Of a stretch of DNA of 25,594 bases, positions 14,956 to 22,626 are shown one piece after another. Every line of letters begins with the position of its first letter. Positions within the stretch are counted from its first letter, which is position 1. Made by a program: the position numbers and the translations under genes. Origin of the DNA: Abiotrophia sp. HMSC24B09 (GTDB taxonomy: Bacteria; Bacillota; Bacilli; Lactobacillales; Aerococcaceae); NCBI RefSeq assembly GCF_001815865.1, contig NZ_KV822215.1, forward strand, positions 1 to 25,594, in the 5' to 3' direction. Under the pieces are notes generated by a model. That model saw only the letters and a program-made list of their open reading frames with translations, ran no database searches and was not told the DNA's origin.

Positions 14956-16455
14956 ATGACCAACAGCAAGCAACGCCCCAATGTGGTGCTTATTGTCGTC
15001 GACCAGATGCGGGCCGACGCCTTAGGGATTAACCAGGGGCCTGATTTTCTCTCAACCCCAACCTTAGATATGATGGCCAGCCAAGGTTATAATTTCGTCA
15101 ATGCCTATTCGCCGGTGCCCTCCTGTGTGCCGGCTCGGGCAGCTCTCTTGACTGGCTTGGACCAGGCCAATTCAGGACGGGTGGGCTACGAAGACCAAAT
15201 GCCTTGGAATTTCACCCAGACCCTGCCCCAGACCTTCCGGGATGCCGGCTACCAAACCCAATGTATCGGCAAGATGCACGTCTACCCAGCCCGCAAGCGT
15301 CTGGGCTTTGACCATGTGACCCTGCACGACGGCTACCTCCATGTCGATCGCCACTATGATGGGGCTTATGGGGCTTCCTTTGAACAGTCCAGTGACTATC
15401 TCAAATTCCTCAAGGCCCAGTTGGGGCCTCAAGCCGATCTCATGGACGACGGCCTCAATTGTAATTCCTGGATGGCCCGGCCTTGGCCTTATGCAGAGGC
15501 TCTCCATCCAAGCAACTGGCTGGTGACCGAAGCTATTGAATTCCTCAAGACCAAGGATCCAACTGTGCCTTTCTTCCTCAAGTTGTCCTTTGAGAAGCCA
15601 CATTCGCCTTTTAATCCGCCTCAGTATTATTTCGATATGTATTATCAACTCTTGGGCCAGGAATGGGATCGCCATCTAGGGGATTGGGAGCAGCTAGTGG
15701 ATGCTGTTCCTAGCATTGATAGTAAAAAAGGGCGCCTCAAGCCCGACGATCAACGGCGCTTGCTGGCAGGCTACTATGGCTTGGTGACCCATCTGGACCA
15801 TCAGATTAGTCGCTTCCTGACGGCTTTGGAAGAGTTCGGCCATGCTCAGGATACTCTCTTCTGGTTTGTCTCTGACCATGGCGACCAACTAGGGGAGCAT
15901 GACCTCTTCCGCAAAGGTTATCCTTATCAAGGTAGCATCCAAATTCCTTCCTTTATCTATGATCCTGGCCATCTGATTGCCGCCCACCATCATACTATTC
16001 CGCAGCTGGTTAAGATTCAAGACATCTTCCCATCCTTGGTAGACCTGGTCTTGGGCCAGCAAGTGGCCACGGACGGTCGCAGCGTGCGCCAGCTCTTGCT
16101 TGGTCAAATTGACGGCTGGCGGACCGATATCCATGGGGAACATGTTCTAGGCCAAGATTCCAGTCAATTTGTCCTCAATGAACGTTATAAGTTAATCTGG
16201 TATCCGGTTCAGGATCGTTATCAACTCTTCGACTATGTGGCCGATCCTTATGAGCAGGTCAATCTCTATGGGCAAGAAGCCTATGAGCCTGTAGTACTGG
16301 AGTTGACTCAGAAGCTGGTTGCCTATTTAACCAATCGTGAAGAAGGCTTTGTTGAGGATGGACGTCTAGTGGCGCGGCCCCTGTCAGCCCTAGTGACCAC
16401 CTTGGCAGCCGCCCGACGCGGGGATGTCATGGGCTATCCTCGTCAGGAGGGCTAA
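14956..16455 (+). CDS. Cys-type sulfatase
   Basis: Hydrolyses a sulfate ester, 499 residues. The sulfatase signature CVPARAALLTG puts the residue to be converted to formylglycine at Cys57 (CxPxR). VVDQMRAD (15-22) and WFVSDHGDQLGEHDLFRKG supply metal-binding and phosphate/sulfate-binding residues of the alkaline phosphatase superfamily. No signal peptide, so it acts in the cytosol on an imported or internally made substrate. Substrate unknown: related enzymes act on aryl sulfates, choline sulfate, host or algal glycan sulfates, and phosphonate monoesters. The ATG at 14956 is chosen because GAGGAGGG lies 11 nt upstream; the ATG at 14935 overlaps it. The maturase gene starts 2 bp after the stop. 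Confidence 0.9.
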   Translation: MTNSKQRPNVVLIVVDQMRADALGINQGPDFLSTPTLDMMASQGYNFVNAYSPVPSCVPARAALLTGLDQANSGRVGYEDQMPWNFTQTLPQTFRDAGYQTQCIGKMHVYPARKRLGFDHVTLHDGYLHVDRHYDGAYGASFEQSSDYLKFLKAQLGPQADLMDDGLNCNSWMARPWPYAEALHPSNWLVTEAIEFLKTKDPTVPFFLKLSFEKPHSPFNPPQYYFDMYYQLLGQEWDRHLGDWEQLVDAVPSIDSKKGRLKPDDQRRLLAGYYGLVTHLDHQISRFLTALEEFGHAQDTLFWFVSDHGDQLGEHDLFRKGYPYQGSIQIPSFIYDPGHLIAAHHHTIPQLVKIQDIFPSLVDLVLGQQVATDGRSVRQLLLGQIDGWRTDIHGEHVLGQDSSQFVLNERYKLIWYPVQDRYQLFDYVADPYEQVNLYGQEAYEPVVLELTQKLVAYLTNREEGFVEDGRLVARPLSALVTTLAAARRGDVMGYPRQEG

Positions 16456-16457
16456 TT

Positions 16458-17306
16458 ATGGAATGGGTTGATTTACCAGCAGGGCACTTCCAAATGGGGG
16501 CGCCCCTAGGACAAGGTTTTGTAGAAGACTATGAGGCACCTGCCGTTTCTATGCAAGTAGCAGCCTTCTCTGTGGCCACTACGCCTGTCACTAACCAGGA
16601 ATTTGCTGAATTTGTGGCGGCCACTGGCTACCAGACCATTGCCAGTCGGACGGGAGGCTCCCTGGTTTTTGAAGCCCTCCTGTCAGAAGACCTAGAAGCC
16701 AAGGCTCCTCGCGTGCCGGGCACGCCTTGGTGGCGGGTAGTGGCGGGCGCCGACTGGCTCCATCCTTTTGGACCTGAAGGCCCCCTTGCCACAGACGTCT
16801 TGGCTGACCACCCGGTGGTCCATGTTTCCTTGGCCGATGCCCTGGCCTACTGTCAGTGGGCGGGGGTGACTTTGCCGACGGAAGCCCAGTGGGAGTATGC
16901 GGCTCGGGCTGGCCAGACCACTACCTTTCCTTGGGGCCAGGAGCTAGAAGCCGATGGGTGCTATCATGCCAATACCTGGCAGGGGGACTTTCCTGGTTTT
17001 AATAGCCAGGCGGACGGCTACTTAGGGACGGCCCCGGTCAAGACCTACGCCCCTAATGACTGGGGTCTCTATCAGGTCATCGGCAATGTCTGGGAATGGT
17101 GCGCCAATCCCCGCTATCAACTTTTGCAGGACTTTAAGCAGGCCCAGCCTCTTCCAAGCCTAGCTGACTTGAAAGGAGAGTACGCCATTCGCGGCGGTTC
17201 CTTCCTCTGTCACGCTTCCTACTGCCAACGCTATCGCCTAGGTGCCCGCAATGGGGCGGATGCCTTGGTGACGGCCAGCCATATTGGTTTCCGTTGTATC
17301 AAATAA
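16458..17306 (+). CDS. Formylglycine-generating enzyme (sulfatase maturase)
   Basis: Oxidises the active-site cysteine of the sulfatase next door to formylglycine, a copper-dependent aerobic reaction. It is an SUMF1/FGE-fold protein of 282 residues: GHFQMG near the N-terminus, VTNQEFAEF (44-52), the TEAQWEYAARAG segment (141-152), and the decisive RGGSFLCHASYCQRYR with Cys251 and Cys256, five apart as in human FGE Cys336/Cys341. The C-terminus ends HIGFRC. These cysteines mark it as a true FGE rather than a cysteine-less relative such as EgtB-type sulfoxide synthases. Cytosolic like its partner. Closes the operon. Confidence 0.92.
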   Translation: MEWVDLPAGHFQMGAPLGQGFVEDYEAPAVSMQVAAFSVATTPVTNQEFAEFVAATGYQTIASRTGGSLVFEALLSEDLEAKAPRVPGTPWWRVVAGADWLHPFGPEGPLATDVLADHPVVHVSLADALAYCQWAGVTLPTEAQWEYAARAGQTTTFPWGQELEADGCYHANTWQGDFPGFNSQADGYLGTAPVKTYAPNDWGLYQVIGNVWEWCANPRYQLLQDFKQAQPLPSLADLKGEYAIRGGSFLCHASYCQRYRLGARNGADALVTASHIGFRCIK

Positions 17307-17311
17307 GCTGT

Positions 17312-17351
17312 CACAAGACCTCTAAGTTTGAGGGGTCTTGTGGCATTTTTT
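17312..17351 (+). terminator. Terminator of the sulfatase operon
   Basis: CACAAGACCTCT pairs with AGGGGTCTTGTG (one G-U) around a 7-nt loop, followed by a run of six T. Lies just after the formylglycine-generating enzyme stop. Confidence 0.88.
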
Positions 17352-17400
17352 GTCTTCTAAGATAAGACAGAGCAAGAATTGTTGTAATACAAGAAATGTC

Positions 17401-17430
17401 TTGACAAAAAGCTAGACAGCGCCTTGTAAT
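17401..17430 (+). promoter_or_regulatory. Second possible promoter of the mur operon
   Basis: TTGACA (17401-17406), a perfect -35, with TGTAAT (17425-17430) 18 bp on as a five-of-six -10. It overlaps the main promoter. Confidence 0.4.
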
Positions 17431-17452
17431 GCGCTTACATAAGGGGTATAAT
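17424..17452 (+). promoter_or_regulatory. Main promoter of murQ-murP-mupG
   Basis: TTGTAA (17424-17429), 17-bp spacer, TATAAT (17447-17452), 26 bp upstream of the murQ start. Confidence 0.8.
17425..17439. promoter_or_regulatory. Operator-like dyad in the mur promoter
   Basis: TGTAA-TGCGC-TTACA, two 5-bp arms around a 5-bp centre. It overlaps the -35 and the spacer, so a bound protein would block transcription. It resembles a cre box (TGWAANCGNTNWCA) but has one extra base in the centre, so it may belong to CcpA, to a MurR-type repressor encoded elsewhere, or to another regulator. Confidence 0.6.
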
Positions 17453-17477
17453 AAGCTTGTAGGAAGGAGGAACTACT

Positions 17478-18419
17478 ATGGAACTAGGCAAGTTAGCAAC
17501 AGAACAAGCCAACCCCCTGTCGCAGGCCATTGAGACCCTGTCAGTGGCCGAAATCACCCAGCGCATGAATCAAGAAGATCAAGGAGTCCCCTTAGCCGTC
17601 AGGCAATCCTTGCCAGAGATTAATGCCTTTATAGAAGCCCTGGTACCAGTTATGGCTCAAGGCGGTCGCCTCTTTTATATAGGGGCAGGAACTTCAGGCC
17701 GACTAGGTCTCTTGGATGCCTCGGAATGTCCCCCAACCTTTGGCGTCGCCCCTGATCGAGTCCAAGCCCTGATGGCTGGTGGCTTAGAGGCCATGACCCA
17801 GGCCGTTGAAGGGGCGGAAGACGACCAAGCAGCAGCGGTCCAGGACTTGGCCGCCCTCGAACTATCAGCCAAAGATGCCTTAGTCGGTATCGCAGCCTCA
17901 GGCCGCACCCCCTATGTGGTGGCTGCTTTACGTTATGCTAAGGAGCAGGGCGCTTTGACGGCAAGTCTAGCCTGTGTGGAAGACGCTGAAATCAGCCAGT
18001 GGGCAGATTATCCAATCGAAATTCCGGTGGGGCCAGAAATTATTGCTGGTTCTAGCCGACTCAAGGCGGGGACAGCGCAAAAGTTGGTGCTCAATATGAT
18101 TTCCACCACTGCCATGATTCAATTAGGTAAGGTCTATCAAGGTTACATGGTCGATGTCCAAGCCACCAACCAGAAATTGATTGACCGCGCCCATCGTATT
18201 ATTGCCGCCACAAGCGGTTTGTCCTTGGAACAGGCAGCGACTTATTTTCAAGCAGCCCAGGGCCAGGTCAAATGCGCCATCCTCATGGCCTTAACGGGAT
18301 GTGATTTGGCGGGTGCTCAAGCCCTTTTGGCTGATAATCAAGATCACATTGCCCAGGCTATCCAAGCCAGCCAGCAATCAGTAAATAAGCAAGATCAAAT
18401 TAAGGAGGTATTACCATGA
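17478..18419 (+). CDS. murQ: N-acetylmuramic acid 6-phosphate etherase
   Basis: Cleaves the lactyl ether of MurNAc-6-phosphate to give GlcNAc-6-phosphate and D-lactate. It is a SIS-fold enzyme of 313 residues; FYIGAGTSGRLGLLDASECPP (about 61-81) and AVEGAEDD (about 107-114, probable catalytic glutamate region) are diagnostic. A GGAAGGAGGA lies before the ATG. The last 4 bp overlap the start of the PTS gene (ATGA), so expression is coupled. In Gram-positives this enzyme acts on MurNAc taken up as phosphosugar. Cytosolic. Confidence 0.95.
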   Translation: MELGKLATEQANPLSQAIETLSVAEITQRMNQEDQGVPLAVRQSLPEINAFIEALVPVMAQGGRLFYIGAGTSGRLGLLDASECPPTFGVAPDRVQALMAGGLEAMTQAVEGAEDDQAAAVQDLAALELSAKDALVGIAASGRTPYVVAALRYAKEQGALTASLACVEDAEISQWADYPIEIPVGPEIIAGSSRLKAGTAQKLVLNMISTTAMIQLGKVYQGYMVDVQATNQKLIDRAHRIIAATSGLSLEQAATYFQAAQGQVKCAILMALTGCDLAGAQALLADNQDHIAQAIQASQQSVNKQDQIKEVLP

Positions 18420-19837
18420 ATGATTTAGCAAGTCGAATTCTATCCCTAGTGGGAGGCAAGGACAATGTCCTGGCCAATGCAACCTGTATGACGCGTCTGC
18501 GCCTGACCCTGCGCGATCTATCCCTAGTGGACCAAGAGGCCCTCAGGCAAGTGGAAGGGGTCATGGGCCTAGTCGTCCAAGACCAAGTGCAAGTTATCCT
18601 AGGACCGGGCAAGGTCAATCAAGTTGGGTCAGCCTTTGCCCAATTAACAGGCCTCAGTCTGGGCTATGAAGAGCTAGCAGCAGACCAAGTGGCTAAGGCC
18701 AACAAAGACCAGCAAAAGGCTAAGTATGACAAGCCCCTGCAACGCTTCTTGCAACGGATTGCCAATATCTTCATTCCTTTACTGCCGGGAATTATTGCAG
18801 CCGGTATGATTAATGGGATTGCCAATGTCATCAATGTCTCCAACCAGAATGCCTGGGCCGGCGAATGGTGGTTCCAAGCCATTCGGACCATGGGGTGGGC
18901 CCTTTTCGCCTTCTTGCCAATCTATGTGGGCATGAATGCGGCCAAAGAATTCAAGGGTAGTGCTGTTCTGGGTGGCATGGCCGGGGCATTGTCCGTGGCG
19001 GTTCCAAGCATGCCCCTCTTGGCTAAGGTGGCAGATGCGCCAATTCTTCTGCCAATAACTAATAAGGCCTTCTCACCAGGGGCTGGTGGGCTCCTAGCCG
19101 CCCTCTTTATGGGGATTTTCTTCGCCTACCTAGAGCGGGCCATTCGTCGTATCATGCCCGATCTTTTGGACACCTTCTTCACGCCACTCCTAACCGTCGT
19201 AGTCGGGGTGCTGGTATCGGTCATTGTCATTCAACCGCTGGCTGCTCTGGTTACGGACGGGATTTATGCTAGTTTAGATTACTTCTATACCCAATTGGGT
19301 GCCCTCGGTGGCTTCATCCTCTCCGTTGGCTTCTTACCACTGGTTTCTGTGGGGCTCCACCAAGCCTTAACGCCAATTCATACCATGTTGAATAATCCGC
19401 AAGGCCCAACGGCCGGGGTCAACTATCTCTTGCCAATTCTTATGATGGCAGGGGGCGGTCAAGTCGGTGCGGGTCTGGCCCTCTACCTCAAATCACGCAA
19501 CAAACGTCTGAGACAATTGACTCGCGACTCCTTGCCAGTCGGCATTCTGGGGATTGGCGAACCCATGATGTACGCCGTGACTTTACCTCTAGGTAAACCA
19601 TTTATTACGGCCTGCTTGGGTTCAGGTCTGGGGGGTGTCCTAGCGGTCCTCTTCCATCTAGGGGCTGTCTCCCAAGGGGTATCCGGTCTCTTCGGCTTGC
19701 TGATTATGGTGCCGGGCACACAAATCTCCTATGTCATCGCCATGCTGGGGGCTTATCTAGGTGGCTTTGTCTTGACCTGGTTCTTCGGGGTGGATGAAGC
19801 TCGGATTGCTCAAGTCTATGGTGGCGATTCACAATGA
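18416..19837 (+). CDS. murP: PTS EIIBC for MurNAc-type sugar
   Basis: Phosphotransferase-system permease of 473 residues, imports and phosphorylates its sugar. An N-terminal EIIB domain has the phosphorylated cysteine at Cys24 (ATCMTRLRL), followed by a linker to about 105 and an EIIC domain with about ten helices (from FIPLLPGIIAAGMI onwards, with the GIGEPMMYAV sugar-binding loop). No EIIA domain is attached, so a separate EIIA of glucose type must supply phosphate, as for E. coli MurP. Specificity for MurNAc or MurNAc-GlcNAc is inferred from murQ in front and mupG behind; the domain alone would only say glucose/N-acetylglucosamine-like family. Confidence 0.9.
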   Translation: MNDLASRILSLVGGKDNVLANATCMTRLRLTLRDLSLVDQEALRQVEGVMGLVVQDQVQVILGPGKVNQVGSAFAQLTGLSLGYEELAADQVAKANKDQQKAKYDKPLQRFLQRIANIFIPLLPGIIAAGMINGIANVINVSNQNAWAGEWWFQAIRTMGWALFAFLPIYVGMNAAKEFKGSAVLGGMAGALSVAVPSMPLLAKVADAPILLPITNKAFSPGAGGLLAALFMGIFFAYLERAIRRIMPDLLDTFFTPLLTVVVGVLVSVIVIQPLAALVTDGIYASLDYFYTQLGALGGFILSVGFLPLVSVGLHQALTPIHTMLNNPQGPTAGVNYLLPILMMAGGGQVGAGLALYLKSRNKRLRQLTRDSLPVGILGIGEPMMYAVTLPLGKPFITACLGSGLGGVLAVLFHLGAVSQGVSGLFGLLIMVPGTQISYVIAMLGAYLGGFVLTWFFGVDEARIAQVYGGDSQ

Positions 19838-20862
19838 AAGGACAAGTAGTCGGCTTTTCCTTCTATAGTAATCAGTCGCTAGACGACAATCTGGCTCGGA
19901 TTGCTCGTTTTAGTCAGCAGGGCTTTGGCTATGCCTTTACCAGTCTTAACCTAAGCCCTCACTATAAGCCGGCTGAGCTAGACCTAATCATGGCGGCCTG
20001 CCATGAAAAAGGAATCCAGGTCATGGCGGATATTAATGAGGCCAGCCTGGATCGTTATGGCCTGGACCGTCTACAAGCCTGGGGCTTTGGCTCCTTACGA
20101 GTAGATGCCGGACTAACTCCCCAGCAGATGGCCGTCCTGAGCCAGTCCAGTCACCTGGTCCTTAATGCTTCGACCCTTACGGGGCCCTTACTAGAAGAAT
20201 TAGCTCAAGCAGGGGTCGATTTGAGCCGGGTCTGGGCCGCTCATAACTATTATCCCAAGGTCTATAGCGGCCTCAGCCAGACCTATGTCCTGGCCCAAAA
20301 TCAAAGACTGCATGCCTTAGGCATTCCTTGTCTAGCCTTCGTCAGTGGCCAGGTAGCTAGGGGCCCTTACTTTGATGGCCTCTGTACAGTCGAGCAGACC
20401 CGCCAGTGGCCAAGTCAGCAGGCAGCTCTTTATCTCCTGTCACAATGCCAAGTAGACCGGGTCTACATAGGGGATTGTGATGTCAGCCAAGATCAACTGA
20501 GACGCCTGGCCAGTCTTAATGAGGGTCTAGTAGAGTTACGGGCCCAGGCTCCGCAAGCCTTGCTAGATCAAGTCTGGTCCAATCGGCCGGATGCCAGTGA
20601 TTGGGTCATTCGGGCCTCGGAAACCCGCCAAGCCTTGCGCGGGCAAGAAGTGGTAGGCCAGTCTGGCCCTCGCCAGCGAGGGGACCTAGTTCTGGGACGG
20701 GCCAACTACGGTAGCTATGCCAATGAACTGGAAATTTGCCTGACAGACTTGCCAGCGGATGACCGTCAAGCCATTGTCGGTCAAGTGGCTAGCTCAGATC
20801 TAGGCCTCCTGGACTATATTCGGGGCGACTGGTCTCGCTTTCGTTTGTCACTGAGCGAATAA
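19834..20862 (+). CDS. mupG: 6-phospho-N-acetylmuramidase (MupG, DUF871)
   Basis: Predicted to split MurNAc-6-phosphate-GlcNAc after uptake, releasing MurNAc-6-phosphate for MurQ. DUF871 protein (glycosidase family GH170) of 342 residues: GFSFYSNQSLDDNLARI (7-23) and GYAFTSLNLSP (about 32-42) open a TIM barrel, AAHNYYPKVYSGLS and VYIGDCDVS lie in the barrel, and the C-terminal domain has RGDLVLGRANYGSYANELEI. In S. aureus mupG, murQ and murP share an operon. Here it is the last gene and its ATG overlaps the murP stop by 4 bp. No MurR regulator gene follows. Cytosolic. Confidence 0.87.
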   Translation: MKGQVVGFSFYSNQSLDDNLARIARFSQQGFGYAFTSLNLSPHYKPAELDLIMAACHEKGIQVMADINEASLDRYGLDRLQAWGFGSLRVDAGLTPQQMAVLSQSSHLVLNASTLTGPLLEELAQAGVDLSRVWAAHNYYPKVYSGLSQTYVLAQNQRLHALGIPCLAFVSGQVARGPYFDGLCTVEQTRQWPSQQAALYLLSQCQVDRVYIGDCDVSQDQLRRLASLNEGLVELRAQAPQALLDQVWSNRPDASDWVIRASETRQALRGQEVVGQSGPRQRGDLVLGRANYGSYANELEICLTDLPADDRQAIVGQVASSDLGLLDYIRGDWSRFRLSLSE

Positions 20863-20864
20863 AA

Positions 20865-20905
20865 CAACCCCTATTGTGGCTAGCATATGGCCATAATGGG
20901 GGTTG
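20865..20905 (+). terminator. Terminator hairpin after mupG
   Basis: An 18-bp stem with three G-U pairs: CAACCCCTATTGTGGCTA (20865-20882) with TGGCCATAATGGGGGTTG (20888-20905) around a 5-nt loop. Only a weak T run follows. Confidence 0.75.
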
Positions 20906-21014
20906 AATATTTAAGGAAAAATGACGAAGTGAAAAGGTTTGCACTATGAGAAGTTCTCTCATCGTAGCCTGAGTCACATAAAGATTCTTATTTGAAGTTT
21001 GTGTTATCACGTAA

Positions 21015-21029
21015 ATGAAAGCGTATAAA
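21015..21029 (+). promoter_or_regulatory. Probable cre (CcpA) site
   Basis: ATGAAAGCGTATAAA matches WTGAAARCGYTTWNN at all but one fixed position. It lies about 150 bp upstream of rex. Confidence 0.55.
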
Positions 21030-21041
21030 GGCAGGAGTGCG

Positions 21042-21069
21042 ACAATTATTACTGAACTATAATAATTGT
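21042..21069. promoter_or_regulatory. Perfect AT-rich dyad upstream of rex
   Basis: ACAATTATTA (21042-21051), 8-nt loop, TAATAATTGT (21060-21069). The right arm overlaps a TATAAT hexamer (21058-21063) and a sequence, CTATAATAATTGTAT, that matches a PerR/Fur-type box (TTATAATNATTATAA) at about 11 of 14 positions. The binding protein is unknown. Confidence 0.55.
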
Positions 21070-21173
21070 ATTAAGTTCACCCCTAAATAATGGAGTCTAG
21101 TCAAATATGATGATATACTAAAGATATCGACTGGAGAATAATCGAAATATTTTTATGTGAAAGAAGTGATCAA

Positions 21174-21836
21174 ATGCGTAGAGAAATACCAAAAGCAACT
21201 GTGAACCGGCTTCCTATTTACCATCGTTATTTACGATTTTTACAGAATGCCGGTAAGAAGCGGATCTCATCTACTGAACTCAGTGATGCGGTGAAAGTAG
21301 ACAGTGCGACCATTCGTCGTGACTTCTCATACTTTGGCGCCTTGGGCAAACGGGGCTATGGCTATGATGTTGATTACTTATTAGACTTCTTCACCAAGAC
21401 CCTGAACCAAGATCGTCTGACATCGGTTGCTCTCATCGGGGTAGGGAATCTGGGGAATGCGCTCCTGCATTATAACTTCCGCAAGAATAATAATGTGAGA
21501 ATCGGGGCAGCCTTCGAAGTAGACCCTAAATTGATTGGGACCATTCAATCAGGAGTTCCTGTCTATTCCATTGATGAATTGTCAGAACAATTAGAAGCCC
21601 AAGGAATTGAAATTGCGCTCTTGACCGTACCGCAAGAAGAGGCAGCAGAAGCTGTAGAACGTTTGGTGGCAGCAGGCATCAAAGGGATTCTCAACTTCAC
21701 GCCATTGCGTTTCGATGTGCCAAGTCATGTTCGTATGCAACATGTGGACTTAACCAATGAGTTGCAAACCTTGATTTATTTCATCGACAGCAACATGCAT
21801 CAGCATGATGACTTTGTTGATTTCCGCAGACATTAA
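21174..21836 (+). CDS. rex: Redox-sensing transcriptional repressor Rex
   Basis: Represses fermentation and NADH-oxidation genes when NADH is low and leaves DNA when NADH rises. 220 residues: an N-terminal winged helix (about 10-78, with [23 protein letters not shown] as recognition region), then a Rossmann domain with GVGNLG (89-94), and a C-terminal helix ([15 protein letters not shown]) for domain swapping in the dimer. Length is standard. AAAGAAGTG precedes the ATG, a modest ribosome binding site. Single-gene unit ended by a strong terminator. Its targets are not evident in this window. Cytosolic dimer. Confidence 0.96.
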   Translation: MRREIPKATVNRLPIYHRYLRFLQNAGKKRISSTELSDAVKVDSATIRRDFSYFGALGKRGYGYDVDYLLDFFTKTLNQDRLTSVALIGVGNLGNALLHYNFRKNNNVRIGAAFEVDPKLIGTIQSGVPVYSIDELSEQLEAQGIEIALLTVPQEEAAEAVERLVAAGIKGILNFTPLRFDVPSHVRMQHVDLTNELQTLIYFIDSNMHQHDDFVDFRRH

Positions 21837-21839
21837 AAT

Positions 21840-21878
21840 AAAGGCGACTAGGACTGGGTCCTGGTCGCCTTTGTTTTG
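21840..21878. terminator. Bidirectional terminator between rex and the Nudix gene
   Basis: A 15-bp stem (one G-U pair), AAAGGCGACTAGGAC / GTCCTGGTCGCCTTT, with a tight 3-nt loop and T-rich run. Serves two convergent genes. Confidence 0.9.
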
Positions 21879-21885
21879 TCTATCT

Positions 21886-22296
21886 CTATAGGGAGGAGCC
21901 TTCTTGGGTCAGTAGCTGAGCCGCTGGAATATCGACGGGAGCCCAGTCTAGGCTCATGAGGTCTTGGGGCTGGACCCAACGGCTAGCCTGGTGCTCGAGC
22001 AGGGTCAGACTGCCAGATAGAATCTTAGCCTTGTAGACTGCTAGCTGGATAGTGGCGAATTCATAGGCGTACTCTGCTGTCGTCACCCAGTCACCGACTT
22101 CAATTTCAAGGGTCAGTTCTTCCTTAATTTCCCGTGCCAGAGCTTGGGCTTCTGTCTCGCCAGCTTCTAGCTTGCCGCCGGGAAATTCCCAGAGTCCGGC
22201 TAGGCTCATTTCTTGGCCACGCTGTAGGCAGAGGACCTGGCCATCTTGGATAATGGCGGCACCTACTACACGAATGATTTTGCCTGTCTTTGTCAT
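21886..22296 (-). CDS. Nudix hydrolase, MutT type
   Basis: 136 residues. The Nudix box runs from Gly41: GKLEAGE (41-47), then REIKEEL (55-61); the usual glycine after EEL is threonine, a tolerated change. FPGGKLEAGE with LWEF before it is typical of 8-oxo-dGTP diphosphatases that cleanse the nucleotide pool, but other nucleotide substrates are possible. The ATG at 22296 is chosen because GGAGGG lies about 6 nt upstream; the frame stays open to 22377 but that extension is basic, unlike the family, and lacks a binding site. Single gene, convergent with rex. Confidence 0.88.
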   Translation of the reverse strand: MTKTGKIIRVVGAAIIQDGQVLCLQRGQEMSLAGLWEFPGGKLEAGETEAQALAREIKEELTLEIEVGDWVTTAEYAYEFATIQLAVYKAKILSGSLTLLEHQASRWVQPQDLMSLDWAPVDIPAAQLLTQEGSSL

Positions 22297-22396
22297 GTCA
22301 ATCCCTCCACTTTTCTTCACTTCTATCCTAGCGCGTCCGGTCTCAATCGTCAAGATCGCCGCTTTTGTCAAAGCCAAAATAGCAAGTGTTTTTTTC

Positions 22397-22425
22397 TTGC
22401 TTTTTTGGCAGCTTATCTCTATAAT
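22397..22425 (+). promoter_or_regulatory. Promoter of the P-type ATPase gene
   Basis: TTGCTT (22397-22402), 17-bp spacer, TATAAT (22420-22425). The predicted transcript starts near 22432, leaving a leader of about 195 nt that holds the riboswitch. Confidence 0.7.
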
Positions 22426-22449
22426 AGTAAGAGTAATATAACCATTGAC

Positions 22450-22577
22450 TTCATAAGGGAGTAACTAGAGCCTAGCTCGTTGGTATCAACAAATATGTAG
22501 CATCTGCTGCTGGTACTGACTGAAATAGTGAGACTTATGCTGATTCACTCGTTGGGTGGCGGCATAGGTCTTTTTTT
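22450..22577 (+). ncRNA. Manganese riboswitch (yybP-ykoY type) with terminator
   Basis: The leader has the conserved opening AAGGGAGTAACT (compare AAAGGGGAGTAGC), a small hairpin GTTG-GTAT-CAAC (22479-22490), the core TACTGACTGAAATAGTGAGAC split as ACTGAC... and GTGAGAC (about 22514-22534), and a final stem AGACTTATGC (22531-22540) with GCATAGGTCT (22562-22571) followed by seven T. The GAGAC...GGTCTTTTT ending is the terminator that Mn2+ binding disrupts in this family. Established for related leaders before P-type ATPases in Lactococcus and Streptococcus; assignment here rests on motif resemblance and the gene it precedes. Confidence 0.82.
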
Positions 22578-22626
22578 ACAAGCTGGGGCGGCCAGTATGA
22601 AGGAATGGATCAAATAGGAGGTTACT

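Larger units (their letters stand above)
20906..21173 (+). promoter_or_regulatory. Gene-free regulatory stretch upstream of rex
   Basis: No plausible gene. It holds a cre-like site (21015-21029), a perfect 10-bp dyad (21042-21069) and a TATACT -10 candidate (21114-21119) without a good -35. It is visibly more AT-rich than the flanking genes. A TTTGTG-TTA-TCACG stretch at about 20998-21011 looks superficially like a Rex half-site pair but its spacing is too short. Confidence 0.6.

Noticed and set aside
15172..15675. 167-codon open frame on the minus strand inside the sulfatase gene
   Set aside because: It is antisense to a gene with clear family motifs, lacks a ribosome binding site and has low-complexity composition of a shadow frame.
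16458..17306. EgtB-like sulfoxide synthase or other non-FGE member of the fold
   Set aside because: Both FGE catalytic cysteines are present in the right motif and the gene follows a Cys-type sulfatase.
17425..17439. Clear-cut cre site in the mur promoter
   Set aside because: The dyad is 15 bp with one extra central base compared with the 14-bp consensus, so the protein was left open.
18416..19837. Generic glucose or sucrose PTS permease
   Set aside because: The EIIBC alone would allow it, but translation overlaps with murQ and mupG on both sides make a MurNAc-type substrate more likely.
20998..21011. Rex operator for self-repression
   Set aside because: TTTGTG and TCACG occur, but with a 3-bp gap instead of the 6 or so expected between TTGTGA and TCACAA.
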